A DNA stretch of 64,000 nt from contig CM044877.1 in the NCBI GenBank assembly GCA_024500155.1, forward strand, positions 34,285,001 through 34,349,000. The letters run 5' to 3'. The notes under the pieces were generated by a model that made no database searches, was not told the DNA's origin, and saw nothing but the letters and a program-made list of their open reading frames with translations. This document shows positions 45,125 to 56,399 of the stretch, one piece after another. Numbering within the stretch: position 1 is the stretch's first letter; the number at the start of each line of letters is the position of its first letter. The stretch is from Chenopodium formosanum (taxonomy: Eukaryota; Streptophyta; Magnoliopsida; Caryophyllales; Amaranthaceae). The position numbers and the translations under genes are program-made.

Positions 45125-46509
45125 TTGTTTGGTAATAATCATAATATAAATTTCAATTCAAACTCTTCAAGTTCTTCTTCTTCGTCTTCTGGTTCAACTG
45201 ATGAAATCTATGATCAAATGGTCATGAATTTTATCAACGAGAGTCATCGATTACAAGTAATGCAAAATGTCGTACTTGTAGCTGTAAACAATTCTGTACA
45301 ACAAAATGAACAAAACGTCAAAGAAAACAAAGATTAAATGTGCCGAGAAATCGTGAAGCAGCTTATGAAAATTTAGTTTCAGATTACTTTAATGACCAAC
45401 CAGTGTACGATGAAACCACATTTTGAAGGAGGTTTCGTATGCGAAGACCCCTTTTCCTTCGCATTGTCAACACATTAAGTGCAACTAACCGTTACTTCCA
45501 ACAACACCCAGATGCTACCATGCGTCTTGGTGCTTCACCCCTTCAGAAATGCACAGCAGCCATGTGTATGTTAGCTTATGGTTGTTCTTCTGATCAAGTA
45601 GATGAGTATCTATAGCTCGATGAAAGCATTGCTAGAGAATGTCTTGCACAATTTGTCGACGGTTGCAACTGAGTACCTTCGCAAGCCAACATTAAAAGAT
45701 ATCTAACACCTCCTTAGAGGGAGAGGATAGAGGTTTTCCTGGCATGTTGGGAAGCATTGATTGCATGCATTGGGTCTGAAAAAATTATCCAGCTGGATGG
45801 AAAGGAATGTATCAAGGAAGATCAAAATCGGTGACCGTTATTTTAGAAGCAATTGCTTCCAGGGTTTTATGGATTTGGCACGCCTTCTTTGGGACGCCTG
45901 GATCCTGCAACGACATTAATGTACTTCAATGTTCTCTGTGTTTGATGATATATTAAATAATCGTGCTCTATAAGTTATGTTCACTGTTAACGAAAATAGT
46001 TACAACAAAGGATATTATCTCACAAATGGGATTTATCCAAAATAGTCGACATTCATAGACGTTATTGCAGCCCCACAAAACTTAAAGGATTGATTATTCA
46101 CTACACGTCAAGAGAGTGCTATAAAGGATATTGAGCGTGCATTTGGTGTGTTACAAGCTCAGTTTGCAATAATTAGGAAGTTTGCTTTGCATGGAGTGTA
46201 GTGTAGATGTGGAAAATCATGATGACTTGCATCATCCACAACATGATAGTTGAGGACGAGCGTGATACATATTTAAACTATAAAGATCCACTTGAATTTA
46301 CCCAAGAATAGCCTGAAAATATGTCAGGGTCTTCCTTAACCAGAAATGCAACAATATTTGCCATAACTCTTGGGCAGTATGACCCTGATAATTTTAGTAG
46401 ATTGATAGCTTCAAGAGGGGATATTCACGATAGACAAGTTCATGAGGCATTAAAGAACGACTTGGTTGACCATTTATGGGCAAGGTCAATGAGCTCGGTT
46501 GAAAATTAG
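45125..46509 (+). pseudogene. PIF/Harbinger transposase (HARBI1-like nuclease), decayed
   Basis: Cuts and moves the element. A serine-rich N-terminus is at 45125-45337. In other frames the DDE nuclease follows: RPLFLRIVNTLSATNRYF, GMLGSIDCMHWV (first Asp), MYQGRSKSVTVILEAIAS, WIWHAFFGTPGSCNDINVL (second Asp) and DIERAFGVLQAQFAI (Glu). The C-terminus ends in DLVDHLWARSMSSVEN. More than ten stops (for example 45426, 45617) mark a long-dead copy. With ORF1 upstream in the same sense it forms one element, now about 17.6 kb because of nested insertions. Confidence 0.85.
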
Positions 46510-46611
46510 CATTTTAATAATTTTAAATTACGTGTGTTATATTCGTTGCTTATTTTCATCCGTGTTTTTCATATTGTTAATTTATGTCTTTTAATTCATG
46601 TATTTCGTATT

Positions 46612-47583
46612 TTACTAATAAGAAAAATTGCCATTAATAATACAACCTTTGGCCCGTTTTTTTTTTAAATAATACAACCTTTGGATTATACTTGAATATT
46701 ACAACCTTTGGGGGGTCTTAACTTTAAAAAAGACCAAAAACTTGTAACCTATTAAACCGGTTACCTATGACACGTGTCATTGTATAATTGGTCTAAATTT
46801 TAAAGTTTGATTTTTTAAATAAAAAAATTTATTCAAAAAAAAAAATCCCTCCCAACTCCCTCCCTCTGTCAGCCATGGTGGTCACCCACCTCCCCACCCC
46901 TAAGCCTACCTTCACGCACATCCTCGACGGCCTAAACCTCCGATAACCCCAACTCTACCCTTCCCCAATCCCCACCCAGCTGGCAACTGCTAAAGTTACC
47001 TTCCCGGCCCAATTGTTTGTGGATTTTGCAGAATTTGAAGGGGTTTTGATAATGGACAAAGGGGGAGGAATCGGTGGTCGGGAAGGGAGGAATCAAGGAT
47101 GTCGTGGTCCGGAAGAGGAAGAATCGGGGCTGTTGTGGTCCAGAAGGTGAGGATTCGGGGCTTCTTTGGTCAGAAAGGGTAGGAATTGGGAAGTGTGGGT
47201 GTTTTTTTTGTGGTGGGAGTTGACAACGGTGGTCGGGAATTGGGCCTGTTATGGTGTGGTGGGGAGTTTTGGACCAGTGGAAGGGGACTGAGATTGATAA
47301 CGTTGGTCGGGAAGAGGAGAGGTAGGTTTAAGTGGTGGGGATAGAGATCGGAGTTGTGTAGTGGTGGTGGGGTTGGGTGGAGCAATGGTGGTAATTGGGG
47401 AAAGGAGAGAGAAAAAGAAAAAAAAGAAAAACAAATTATTTAAACCAATCATATAGCGACACGTGGCATTGGTAACCTGTTTATCAGGTTGCTTCCGGTT
47501 TTGTCTTGTTTAAAGTTGAGACCCCCTAAAGTTTATAATATTTAGGTATAAATCAAAGGTTGTATTATTTATATATATATATA

Positions 47584-47620
<37 letters not shown>

Positions 47621-47660
47621 CAAAGGTTGTATTATTAATGACAATTTTTCCTTTTTTATA
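46612..47660. mobile_element. non-autonomous Mutator-like element
   Basis: Terminal inverted repeats of about 34 bp, aaaaattgccattaataata on the left and its near-exact complement on the right, bound a 1031-bp element (46621-47651). The 9-bp flanks ttactaata and ttttttata agree at six positions, so a duplication is possible but weak. Between A-rich ends the centre (46850-47400) is GC-rich and resembles genic sequence, raising the possibility of captured host DNA. Near the left end gacacgtgtcat and near the right gacacgtggcat are G-box-like. No transposase. Confidence 0.75.
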
Positions 47661-47698
47661 TTAATGTGAAATTGTATTAGTTGACGTATTTTTGTTCG

Positions 47699-47700
<2 letters not shown>

Positions 47701-47761
<61 letters not shown>
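47701..47761. repeat. (TAA)n microsatellite
   Basis: About 20 uninterrupted TAA triplets. Confidence 0.97.
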
Positions 47762-48035
47762 TTACAAACTTCAATATGTAATAATTAAGTGTGTAAATAG
47801 GAGAGAAAATTATGGTGGGGTATATGTAAATAGGAGAGAGTAAATGGGAAAGGATACTCATTGATGTTGGAAATATTTTAAAAAAAAGAGGATAAGTTAA
47901 AGGACGGAGATAGTGGGAAGTGATGTGGAACAAAGCGAGTGTGATGTGTCAAGTGGAGGAAAGGAGAGAGAAATTGGGAAAGGATTGTAGCTTTCTCTTA
48001 AATGCTGGTGCTCTTAGTGTAGACTTTTCTTATAT
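47762..48035. other. spacer, no gene seen
   Basis: Purine-rich DNA with aataggagaga repeated twice (near 47797 and 47831). It may be a truncated MITE but no ends are visible. Confidence 0.4.
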
Positions 48036-48247
48036 ATATTGTATCTAATATTTTTGTTGTAGTAGTGGTCATTGTACTCTCGATATTATTGCTTGTAAAG
48101 TTGTTTTCGTCCGTAGAGATCCAGACCGTGGTTTTTCCACTTATTGAGGAGGGGTTTTCCACGTAAAAATCTTGTGTGTTGTTTTTTGTTGTTTCTTATT
48201 TTATTATTCCTCCGATATTGTGTTTTTCTGTTGCTCTGTTCCTAACA
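48036..48247 (+). repeat. truncated 5' LTR of a copia element
   Basis: Matches the last 210 bp of the LTR at 49658-50567 (shared agtagtggtcattgtactc and cttattgaggaggggtttt). It ends cctaaca and is followed by the initiator-Met primer site. The rest of the LTR upstream is missing. Confidence 0.85.
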
Positions 48248-48249
48248 AT

Positions 48250-48261
48250 TGGTATCAGAGC
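48250..48261 (+). other. copia primer-binding site
   Basis: tggtatcagagc, complementary to the 3' end of initiator methionine tRNA, two bases after the LTR. Standard for plant Ty1/copia. Confidence 0.92.
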
Positions 48262-48324
48262 CGAGGTTAGAAGACATGTCATAGGGGGAAGAGCAACGTG
48301 TAGAGAAAGAACTGATAAAGTACG

Positions 48325-49545
48325 ATGGCCACGAGGGGACCTAAATTTGAAATTCCCTTGTTTGACAGGAAAATCAATTTTATGGTATGGAAGAGCATCA
48401 TTGAAGACTTGTTGGTGCAACAGAATTTGGATGCAGCTTTGGAGAAGAAGAAACCCGCAAATTTGGATGATGCCGTGTGGGCATCCAAGAAGAAGAAGGC
48501 GGTGAGTACGATTCGGTTGGGAATTGCTTCGAAGATTAAGTATAATTTTCTAACTGAGACAGATCCAAAGGTCTTGTTAGAAAAGATGCAGAGCATTTAT
48601 GCTTCGAAGTCATTTACCAACCGATTATGTTTACGGTGGGAGTTGTACCAGTTGAAGATGGAGAACGATACAAATTTGCAAAACCACATCATCTGTTTTA
48701 CTCAGTTAGTGTGCCAGTTGTAGAATGCCGATGAGAAAATTCTGGATCAAGAGCAAGCCCTCTTGTTATTGGCTTTATTACCGAAATCTTACAAGCCGAT
48801 TGTGTAGACATTGCTTGTGGGAAGGGAGAAGATTAATCTAGATGAAGGAATAACAATTGTGAGGGAGAATGAGCGTATGATGACACAAATTGATGGAGGT
48901 GCCTCATACAACCATGATCAAGCACTAGCTGTGGAGGGTTCTGAGATAGGGAGGAACAAGTCAAGGAGAGATGACCAAAGAAGTAGATCGAAATCTCGGC
49001 AGAGAGATTATAGCAATGTTGAGTGATATTATTGTCATGAGAAAGATCATCTACAATTTAATTGTCCAAAGGTGAAGGAAGATTTGAAAACCTTGAGGCA
49101 GTTTCAAGGGAAGATGGATGATGAAGGTGGTTCCTCTAATGTTGTATGTGGTGATTATGATTATGAGTTGTTGTTGACTCATTATGATAAGGATAGTGTG
49201 AGTCATGATAAGTGGGTACTAGATTCGGCCGCTTCGATACATGTGTGTTGAGACAAGGTGATGTTTAACATCTTACAACAAGAAGGTGAGTTCGGGAACA
49301 TCAATATGGGACATAACCTCAAAGTTGAAGGCATAGGTAGTGTGCGGTTGAGGTTCTATGATAGTGTTTTTCGGACCATTCAAAATGTGAGGTTTTTACC
49401 TAGGGCATATACCAACTTGCTATCGTTAGGAGAGTTGACAAAGCACGGGCGTAGGTACGTTGGTAGTGGAAGGTGGTTTAAGGTGTACCGAGGAAACCGC
49501 TTGGTGTTGCAAGGTGAGAAGACCAATAACAATATTTTTTATTAG
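48325..49545 (+). pseudogene. copia gag-protease remnant
   Basis: Gag begins MATRGPKFEIPLFDRK with the usual plant copia gag core (MVWKSIIEDLLVQQNLDAAL, LYQLKMENDTNLQNHI). A zinc knuckle CHEKDHLQFNC follows. The protease active site reads WVLDSAASIHVC, and the protease C-terminal region runs to LVLQGEKTNNNIFY. In-frame TAGs at 48721, 48806 and a TGA near 49024 break it. Directly after comes about 110 bp and the polypurine-like gggtcgagggagg before the 3' LTR. Integrase, RT and RNase H are absent, so this is a gag-only type non-autonomous derivative or an internally deleted copy. Confidence 0.85.
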
Positions 49546-49657
49546 GAGGGTTGAGTAGTTCAAGACCACAATAACAAGACCGTGACAAATTTCGAGAAGA
49601 GGGTCCGTTTTTGTGATGCATTAGAAGTGTTTGGTGATTTGGGTCGAGGGAGGAATT

Positions 49658-50567
49658 TGTTGGTTTAATCTTCCCAAATCACAACTAAGTATTATTGTTA
49701 GTAGTAATAATAATAATGGTGTAAGAAAGAAAATAAAAAAGTAAAGAGAGTGAGAGAGAGAGAGAGAGAATGCATGCATGTAGTTGGACGGTGGAGTAGT
49801 AGTAAATTAGGGGACTTGAAAGTCCAATAGTACTGAGGTTGTGGCAGAAGGTTTTTAAAGAAAACCTTGACTTTGTATACTTGCATTTATTTGGCAAGTT
49901 GGTGGAAACTTAAGGTTTGAAGAGGAAGCTTGGTATTTTACTATATAATGTTAGGGGTGGCAATTCGGGCTAGCAGGTCGGGTTCGGGTCAGATTTTGGG
50001 TTGATTTTGGGCTATGCTTATAAATTATCAAAAATAGTGTAAAACTTAGTATTATTATGAAATATGAAATTTGGGTGAAATAGAGTCGAATTCGGGTTGT
50101 TCGGGTTCAGGTCGGGTCGGGTTCGTGTTGGGTTATCGGGTCGGGTCTGGGATTGCCAGCCCTATATAATGTAGCAAAGTGCCGTGAGTTTGGGTAATCA
50201 AGAAAAGTAGAAGAATACCAGCAAAAGAAGTAGTGCATAGCTATAGTAGTGAGGGAGGAAGTGATAGAGAGACAAACACAATATTAGTGTGAGGGGTATT
50301 TTAGAATTAGTATAAGTACCAACGTTAAAGGGTACTTAGTGTATACTATTCTAAAATACATTGTATCTAATATTGTAATTGTAGTAGTGGTCATTGTACT
50401 CCCGATATTATTGCTAGTAAAGTTGTTTTCATCCGTGGAGATCCGGACCGTGGTTTTTCCCCTTATTGAGGAGGGGTTTTCCATGTAAAAATCTTGTGTG
50501 TTGTTTTTTTTGTTGTTTCGTATTTTATTATTCTTCTGTTTATCTGTTGCTCTGCTAGCTCCCAACA
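49658..50567 (+). repeat. 3' LTR of the copia element
   Basis: Begins tgttggtttaatc and ends gctcccaaca. Its length of 910 bp includes a nested 213-bp hAT MITE plus its duplicated target, so the LTR proper is about 689 bp. It also holds a (ga)n stretch at 49749-49768. Confidence 0.88.
49944..50172. mobile_element. hAT-type MITE nested in the copia LTR
   Basis: A 213-bp element (49952-50164) with ends taggggtggcaa and ttgccagcccta is flanked by a perfect 8-bp duplication tataatgt (49944-49951 and 50165-50172). The subterminal parts carry repeated tcgggtcgggtt words. Same end sequence class as the hAT MITE at 2127-2607. Confidence 0.92.
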
Positions 50568-50572
50568 ATTTT

Positions 50573-51678
50573 TACCTTAGCACCAGATTAACACTATCAC
50601 AAGCTGCTAATCAAGGTGAGTAAATCACAACAATGATCAATGAGATAATACCAAGAGGATACATTTTAACTATCTTCAACATGTTAGAAAGTATTGATGT
50701 GATAAACAAAGAAATGAGAGAGCAAAGTGAGAAAAGTCTCCATTAAAACAAAAAGAATATTTTCTCACATTTATATATTGGAGCACTTTAACACGTACTC
50801 CTTAGATCAGGGACACCCAGTGTCCTCATCATATCATCGTCCTCTAATTTACTCTCTTCTTATTATTTTGACTCCGCTCTTTCTCTTTCATATACCCTAC
50901 TTTTCCATCCTCTACTTTTTCTCATCCTCTATTTCCTTATATATCAATAAAGGATCCTCTTTTAATACTCCCAATAATACAAATGGCGTGTCACGTGGCG
51001 ACTTATAGTTGACCGCATGTTGATAAGTAAAAAGAAAAAAGAAAATCAAACATGTTAAGTTAATCAAACATGGTAAGTTTCCACGCATCAAACAACAAGC
51101 TCAAACGTGGCTCTTAAGCCAAGGAGTGTACATCCTTTTATTATAGACGCAAGGCTACACATACACTGAGTGTATGTAAGCCAGACATACACAAATGGTG
51201 CATCGCCATTTCATTGGCTCTTCATTTAAGTCCCAAAAAAACAAAAATATGAAATTTTATTTGAAAATTTCAACTCAAATTCAAATTTTCGTCCCTACTC
51301 TCCCCAACCACCCCGCTCTCTCTCCTCTCTCATTTCAACAAAACCCAATTTTTTTTTTTTGGCCTAATTTTCTCTTTTCTCTCTCTCCTCCATTCTTCTC
51401 TTTCCACCATTAGTCTTCATGTTCCTATCTTATTCTTTATTTTTTTTTCAAATTTTGTTTTTAAAAATACATTACATGTTAATAATTTTTAATATTCAGT
51501 ATTTGTGTAATCAATTTACTCTATTTTTTTTTACAATATTTTTATTTTTATTTTCGTTTCACAATCTTTGAAATCTCCAATTTCTAAGGCTCTTCTCTCT
51601 CCTCCATTGTTCTTTATGTTCATCTCTTCTTCTTCAATTTTTTTCCAGATTTGTTTGTGAAAATAAATTACATGCTTA
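50573..51678. other. AT-rich spacer, no gene seen
   Basis: Pyrimidine-rich and AT-rich sequence with small palindromes: ggacacccagtgtcc near 50811 and acatacactgagtgtatgta near 51162. The second resembles motifs near 57555 and 58710, perhaps ends of a MITE family. No gene. Confidence 0.45.
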
Positions 51679-52526
51679 TAATTTTTAGGAAATTTTAGAA
51701 AATAACACCACAAAAAAAAACCCAAATTTTGATTATAATACCAGAAAAAAAAAAGTTTTTATTATAACACCACAAAAAAAAATTAATTAATTTCACCACC
51801 AGTTAACTTTTTCATCCAAATAAACCGTTAAGTGGGGTCCATAATTGACACGTGTCAATAATCTACTGATTTAAAAAATTAAAATAAAAAAACAGAAAAA
51901 TATTAAAAAAAAAAATATATATATCCCCTAACCCAGCCAACCCCACCGCCGATGTCACCTGCCAGCTGCCGACACTCTACCCTAAGCCGTCGATACCCCC
52001 AGCCCACACCCAAAACCGACAAAAATTAGCCCCACCACCCACTCTTGCCTTCCCACTCCCCAAAAACCACCCCACGACGCAAACCCAAGGCGTAGGAACT
52101 CTCCTACCACCGTACCGCAACATCACACCACCACCACCAACCTCCGCAAACATCACCGAACTCCCCTCCCTTACCCAGATCCATCGTCAACACTCCAACC
52201 CACACCCGAACCCAAATACGTACTGCTTTACATCTCTCACCCTCACTGTCACTACTGTCACCTGAACCCTAACCTACGCCCAAACCAAATCGAATCGGGA
52301 CTGAGGCTGGTACAGCGTGGTGCGTGGCACAGGTGGTTGGTTGGGCTGGGTTGGCTTGGTTTCGTTGGTCGGCTAAGGGGGTCAGTAGTGCGGGCTAGGG
52401 TGAGGACGGTTGGCCAGGGAACCGGCGCCGGTGGTGAAGGTGGTGGCCGAGTTAAGAGTTTAGGGGTGTTATAATCAAAATTTGGGTTTTTTTGTGGTGT
52501 TATTTTCTAAAATTTCCTAATTTTTA
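51679..52526. mobile_element. non-autonomous Mutator-like element with 9-bp duplication
   Basis: An 830-bp element (51688-52517) with inverted termini of about 50 bp beginning ggaaattttagaaaataaca. The right end is the nearly exact complement. A perfect 9-bp duplication taattttta flanks it (51679-51687 and 52518-52526), as is typical of Mutator elements. The interior 51930-52450 is GC-rich, with C-rich left half and G-rich right half, and no clear ORF. A gacacgtgtcaa motif lies near 51848. Confidence 0.93.
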
Positions 52527-53162
52527 ATATTCTTGATTTTTTTAAGAACTTTTTTTATTTTCTTTTCACAACCCTTGAAATCCCTAATTTCTAGGGTTCG
52601 TAATCGCGAAATTGGATCGGAGTTCAATCCCAGTACTGAAGAAATGGAAGATTCTAAGAATTTAAGCAAACAAGCTCATTGTTCAAAAAATGTCGGCACA
52701 ATGATCCGAATTCCGAATTAAACTGGAGAATTTCACGCGTAACAACAATTTGGAGATCAAATTCGCCGATTTTGTCAATTTTGTAGAATTTTATGTTTGA
52801 TGGACAATTATTTTTGTAAATGAATATAAACTTGTAATCTTTAACATTTTTTATTATAGGTTTCTAATAATAAAACTTGGCGTTTTCCATTATATGATTT
52901 ATTTCACATCAACCCAATTCGATTGTGATGTAAATAAATTTAAACATAATATTTTGTTGAAGAAAAATAAAATATCGTTAATTCCAATGTTCGTCAGTTT
53001 TTCCTTATCTTTAACATCAAAGTTTGATAAGTTAGGATTTTTAGTAACACAAGATCCAAGTTGTAAAAATCATAATCATAAAACATGGATCTCTTTTCTT
53101 TTTTTATCCTAGTAACTGATTAAACACAAAATTTGAGTTCAAAATAAGCGATCCGATGTTAT
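52527..53162. other. spacer, no gene seen
   Basis: AT-rich with two short plus-strand frames (52533-52721 and 52894-53112) that show no recognisable family. Confidence 0.45.
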
Positions 53163-53270
53163 TAAGGACTTGTTCTGATTTATTGAGCTGAACTAAACTG
53201 AATATTTTATGAGAGAAGGAAATTGGAAACTAAACTGAACTGAAAATAAGCTGAAGAGAATAGACCCTAA
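53163..53270. mobile_element. short Tourist-like MITE, unexpanded relative of the TTCAG MITE
   Basis: A 102-bp element (53166-53267) with degenerate inverted ends ggacttgttctg and the complement of gagaatagaccc, flanked by taa on both sides. Its core gaatattttatgagagaagg matches, in reverse, the spacer between the two TTCAG blocks of the element at 55185-55526. It contains only a few ctgaa words. Confidence 0.7.
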
Positions 53271-53990
53271 TTTAGATTTTATTGGACTGAACTTTTATTT
53301 CAACACATGTTACATAAAAATCTTTTGTAGTTATTATTTTTATGTGAAAACTATTAGTAAAATGTAAGTAAATTTCACACAAAATTACAATATCAATTCA
53401 AGAAACAAAAGCAATAATCATATTATAACCAAAAACATATAAGAGAATTTTTAACCAACGAAATATTAAATATAAAAAAAAAAGAAGAATATACAATCAA
53501 TGTTAAGGATAGACATCAGACACATCTTAAATGACACACATAACCCTTAGGGCTATGTATAAGAAGCAAAAGAAAGAAGATCTTCGGCATATGAATATGC
53601 CTCACCTCAAAGAATAAGAAATCTAGAGTTTTGTCATGAATTCCCAACCGCGATGTTACGATAAATATGGAGTTCTACTAAGGCAAGTTTACTCTGGAAA
53701 AACTTGACAATGGGAAAGTTCGTGTCACAAATCGACAATTATCATAATATGTTTGAATACCATTAAGCTTTTGAAGTCCATTATTATGATAATTGAAATT
53801 AAATCATTAGGCTTTTCAATGCATGAAACATTTGAAGTCCAATATTATGATTATTAAAATTGAAATAAAACATATTATGGACAATAATTTTCGATTATAT
53901 TATTAACGAAATGATTGTAAGTTTGTTTGTTTTTTTGGTAACAATATTAATTTTAATAGTGTTGGAAACCTATGTTATAGTTAGTGAATC
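53271..53990. other. AT-rich spacer with short degenerate repeats
   Basis: A passage ttgaagtccatattatgat recurs near 53773 and 53829 in slightly different forms. No gene. Confidence 0.45.
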
Positions 53991-53994
53991 ACAA

Positions 53995-54166
53995 GGATGT
54001 ACTATAATTATTTAAAGCATCAATTTGTTAACATGGTGAATATCCTGCAATTTTGGTTACAACTGCAACATTTAAAATTGCAAATAACGACGATGTATAC
54101 TATAATTATTTAAAGCATCCATTTGTCAACATGGTGAAAATCCGCAATCTTAGTTACAACTGCAAT
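53995..54166. repeat. two direct copies of a block, 98 bp apart
   Basis: tactataattatttaaagc to gttacaactgcaa occurs at 54000-54067 and again at 54098-54165 with few differences. Confidence 0.85.
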
Positions 54167-54232
54167 GTACAAATCGTGTTCCATGCATTTAGGTCCTGAG
54201 TTCGAATCTTATCTTTGTCAATTAAGTGCCAC

Positions 54233-54357
<125 letters not shown>

Positions 54358-54381
54358 TCTCTAAAACAAAAGTTATACAAC

Positions 54382-55026
54382 CTACAATAAATTAGTGGGA
54401 AGCCGAGATACAATCTGGGCCCCCACTCCTCTAGCTATAGCAAAGCCTACCCTAGTGAATATATGAGCTGCAGCACGAGCCCCAATGTCTTGTGCCGTCG
54501 AGAACCTCTGAATCCGCTTAAGCAACGCAACATCCTCCTTCTCTAAATCCCCAAGCGAAGAAAAGGAGAAGGGAATGAAACCATATCCAATCGCCAGACA
54601 ACGAGCTTTATACTTAACCCGCTTCCGATGAGCCGCATTAGCCACAACCCATCTCGGAACAAAGTCAGATAGCCCTGTATGTGTCAAAGGAGAAGACCCT
54701 GAGAAGTCGACACATACATCACGACCACGATCCCATGAATAAAGTAACACATCAGCAGGTTTGAGGGCCCCGTCATTCCCTTCAGATAATCCTATGTCAA
54801 CCTCCTTTCTTGCTGAAATCCCATATCTGTAGCAAATATCAACAAATGTATCCCGAACAACATTGTGCCGATGTTTAATCCCTACAATGCCAGCACACGA
54901 CACCGCATGGTCGCCGAATACATCCCTAGCAAAAACACGAGAGCAAGAAGAGCACGATGTCGAGACAAAGAACAATGGAACACCCATCCGATAACACAGC
55001 ACACATCGGTATGTCTTAGCGTTCAT
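54382..55026 (-). CDS. orphan C-terminal domain of a non-LTR retrotransposon-like protein (possible PD-(D/E)XK nuclease)
   Basis: A 214-residue frame without stops. A cysteine/histidine cluster C25-x2-C28-x11-H40-x3-C44 (CSSCSRVFARDVFGDHAVSC) precedes RHNVVRDTFVDIC, E75, then LKPADVLLYSWDRG and DVCVDFSG. That layout (CCHC, R-H, E, P-x-D, D) resembles the restriction-like endonuclease ends of some non-LTR retrotransposon proteins. I recall many plant proteins with VFGDHA and KxVGAQLVARLPT-like ends annotated as reverse-transcriptase-related; here the end is GVGAQIVSRLPT. No RT domain lies upstream. The microsatellite tail 3' of it supports a 5'-truncated insertion. Function not established; it could also be a domesticated single-domain gene. 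Confidence 0.55.
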   Translation of the reverse strand: MNAKTYRCVLCYRMGVPLFFVSTSCSSCSRVFARDVFGDHAVSCAGIVGIKHRHNVVRDTFVDICYRYGISARKEVDIGLSEGNDGALKPADVLLYSWDRGRDVCVDFSGSSPLTHTGLSDFVPRWVVANAAHRKRVKYKARCLAIGYGFIPFSFSSLGDLEKEDVALLKRIQRFSTAQDIGARAAAHIFTRVGFAIARGVGAQIVSRLPTNLL

Positions 55027-55181
55027 CGTTTTTTTTATAATGTTTGTTTAGTTATAGTATATATTTAAATAGTATTTCCATCATTTGTTTAGTAAGTTAT
55101 AGGTGTCATTATCAGGTTACTGATATATATAATATTTAAGATACTAAAAAATTGTATTTGTTATTAAATCTATATCTATAC

Positions 55182-55529
55182 TTAGGGCCTGTTCTGTTCC
55201 GTTGAAATTCAGTTCAGTTCAGTTCAGTTCAGTTCAGTTCAGTTCAGCTCAGCTCAGTTCAGTTCAGTTCAGTTCAGTTCAGTTCAGTTCAGTTCAGTTC
55301 AGCTCAGCTCAGTTCAGTTCAGTTCAGTTCAGTTCAGTTCAGTTCAGTTCAGCTCAGTTCAGCTCAGCTCCTAATTTCCTTCTCTTATAAAATATTCAGT
55401 TCAGTTCAGTTCAGTTCAGCTGAGTTCAGTTCAGTTCAGTTCAGTTCAGTTCAGTTCAGTTGAGTTCAGTTCAGTTCAGTTCAGTTCAGTTCAGTTCAGC
55501 TGAGTTCAGTCAATCGGAACAGGCCCTTA
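55182..55529. mobile_element. Tourist-like MITE expanded by TTCAG repeats
   Basis: A 342-bp element (55185-55526) with inverted ends gggcctgttc and gaacaggccc, flanked by tta on both sides, as in PIF/Harbinger MITEs. Nearly all of the interior is (TTCAG)n, with occasional CTCAG or CTGAG variants, in two blocks (about 55207-55368 and 55395-55512). They are separated by a short non-repeat spacer ctcctaatttccttctctta. The 62-codon frame over it is a repeat by-product. Confidence 0.9.
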
Positions 55530-56380
55530 GTATTTAAAAAAACAAATGAAAGTTGACACATGACATCCTTCTCTTCCACCTTTCTTTATAATCATTCTCT
55601 TTCCTTAACCTCTTTCTTTATGTTTTCAAAGAAATTCTCTTCATCTCCCCTTTCATATTTCAATGACTCTTTATATTTTATAATCTCTATTTTAATTTAA
55701 TAACAAATTAAATTTTCTATACATTCTCCATTTCTCCTCTTCTCCCTTCATCTTTCAGTTCAATTTATTCACATTCATCATTCAATTGTTTGACCCCTTA
55801 TCTTCCCTCTCTTCTAATATAAATATGGAATTTTAATAAAGTTTTTTCACATCACTAAAAAAAATCTAAAATATAAAAAATTAGAGAAACATCTCTTTAA
55901 ATTCTATGTAAAATTTGTACAACAATTAAGATGAGGATTGAAAAGGAAAATATTGAGGCGACAAAGAAGGAAAATTTGACTTTAACAAGAAAAATGAAGA
56001 GTTCCTTGCAAGAATACTATAGAAATTCCATATGATGACATTGCTTGCATGTCATAGGGTTTTATTTTCAAGATATTAAGCGCTTTATAAGAGAAATATA
56101 TTGATAAAGAAGAATTTCATGCCTTCATATTTAATGTAAAATTATAATAAGTGTTTGGTATTTAGTTTTTATACATAATGTTGATTTACTATCATGCAAA
56201 TAGAGATTTGATTTTACAATTTTAAGCCACATTTTCTACAATTATTACTACTAATTCATAAAATGTTATGGCATGTCAAAAGACGATGATATGAAATCAT
56301 TCAAGTAATTTGTAAAGTTTTTAATAAAACTAATAGTTAATGAAGGATTTATATCTTCGTCAAGTGCAATTACTAGATAT
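55530..56380. other. AT-rich spacer, no gene seen
   Basis: Pyrimidine-rich then AT-rich sequence. No open frame or terminal repeat recognised. Confidence 0.45.
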
Positions 56381-56399
56381 ATAATGGATCAAATTATGA

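Noticed and set aside
47170..47452. Proline-rich minus-strand frames
   Set aside because: They fall in the GC-rich core of a Mutator-like MITE and have no conserved domain.
54185..54215. tRNA or SINE B box (gagttcgaatc)
   Set aside because: A single B-box-like word without an A box, cloverleaf or target duplication is not enough to call a Pol III gene.
55202..55390. 62-residue frame of FSSVQ repeats
   Set aside because: Pure translation of the TTCAG array.
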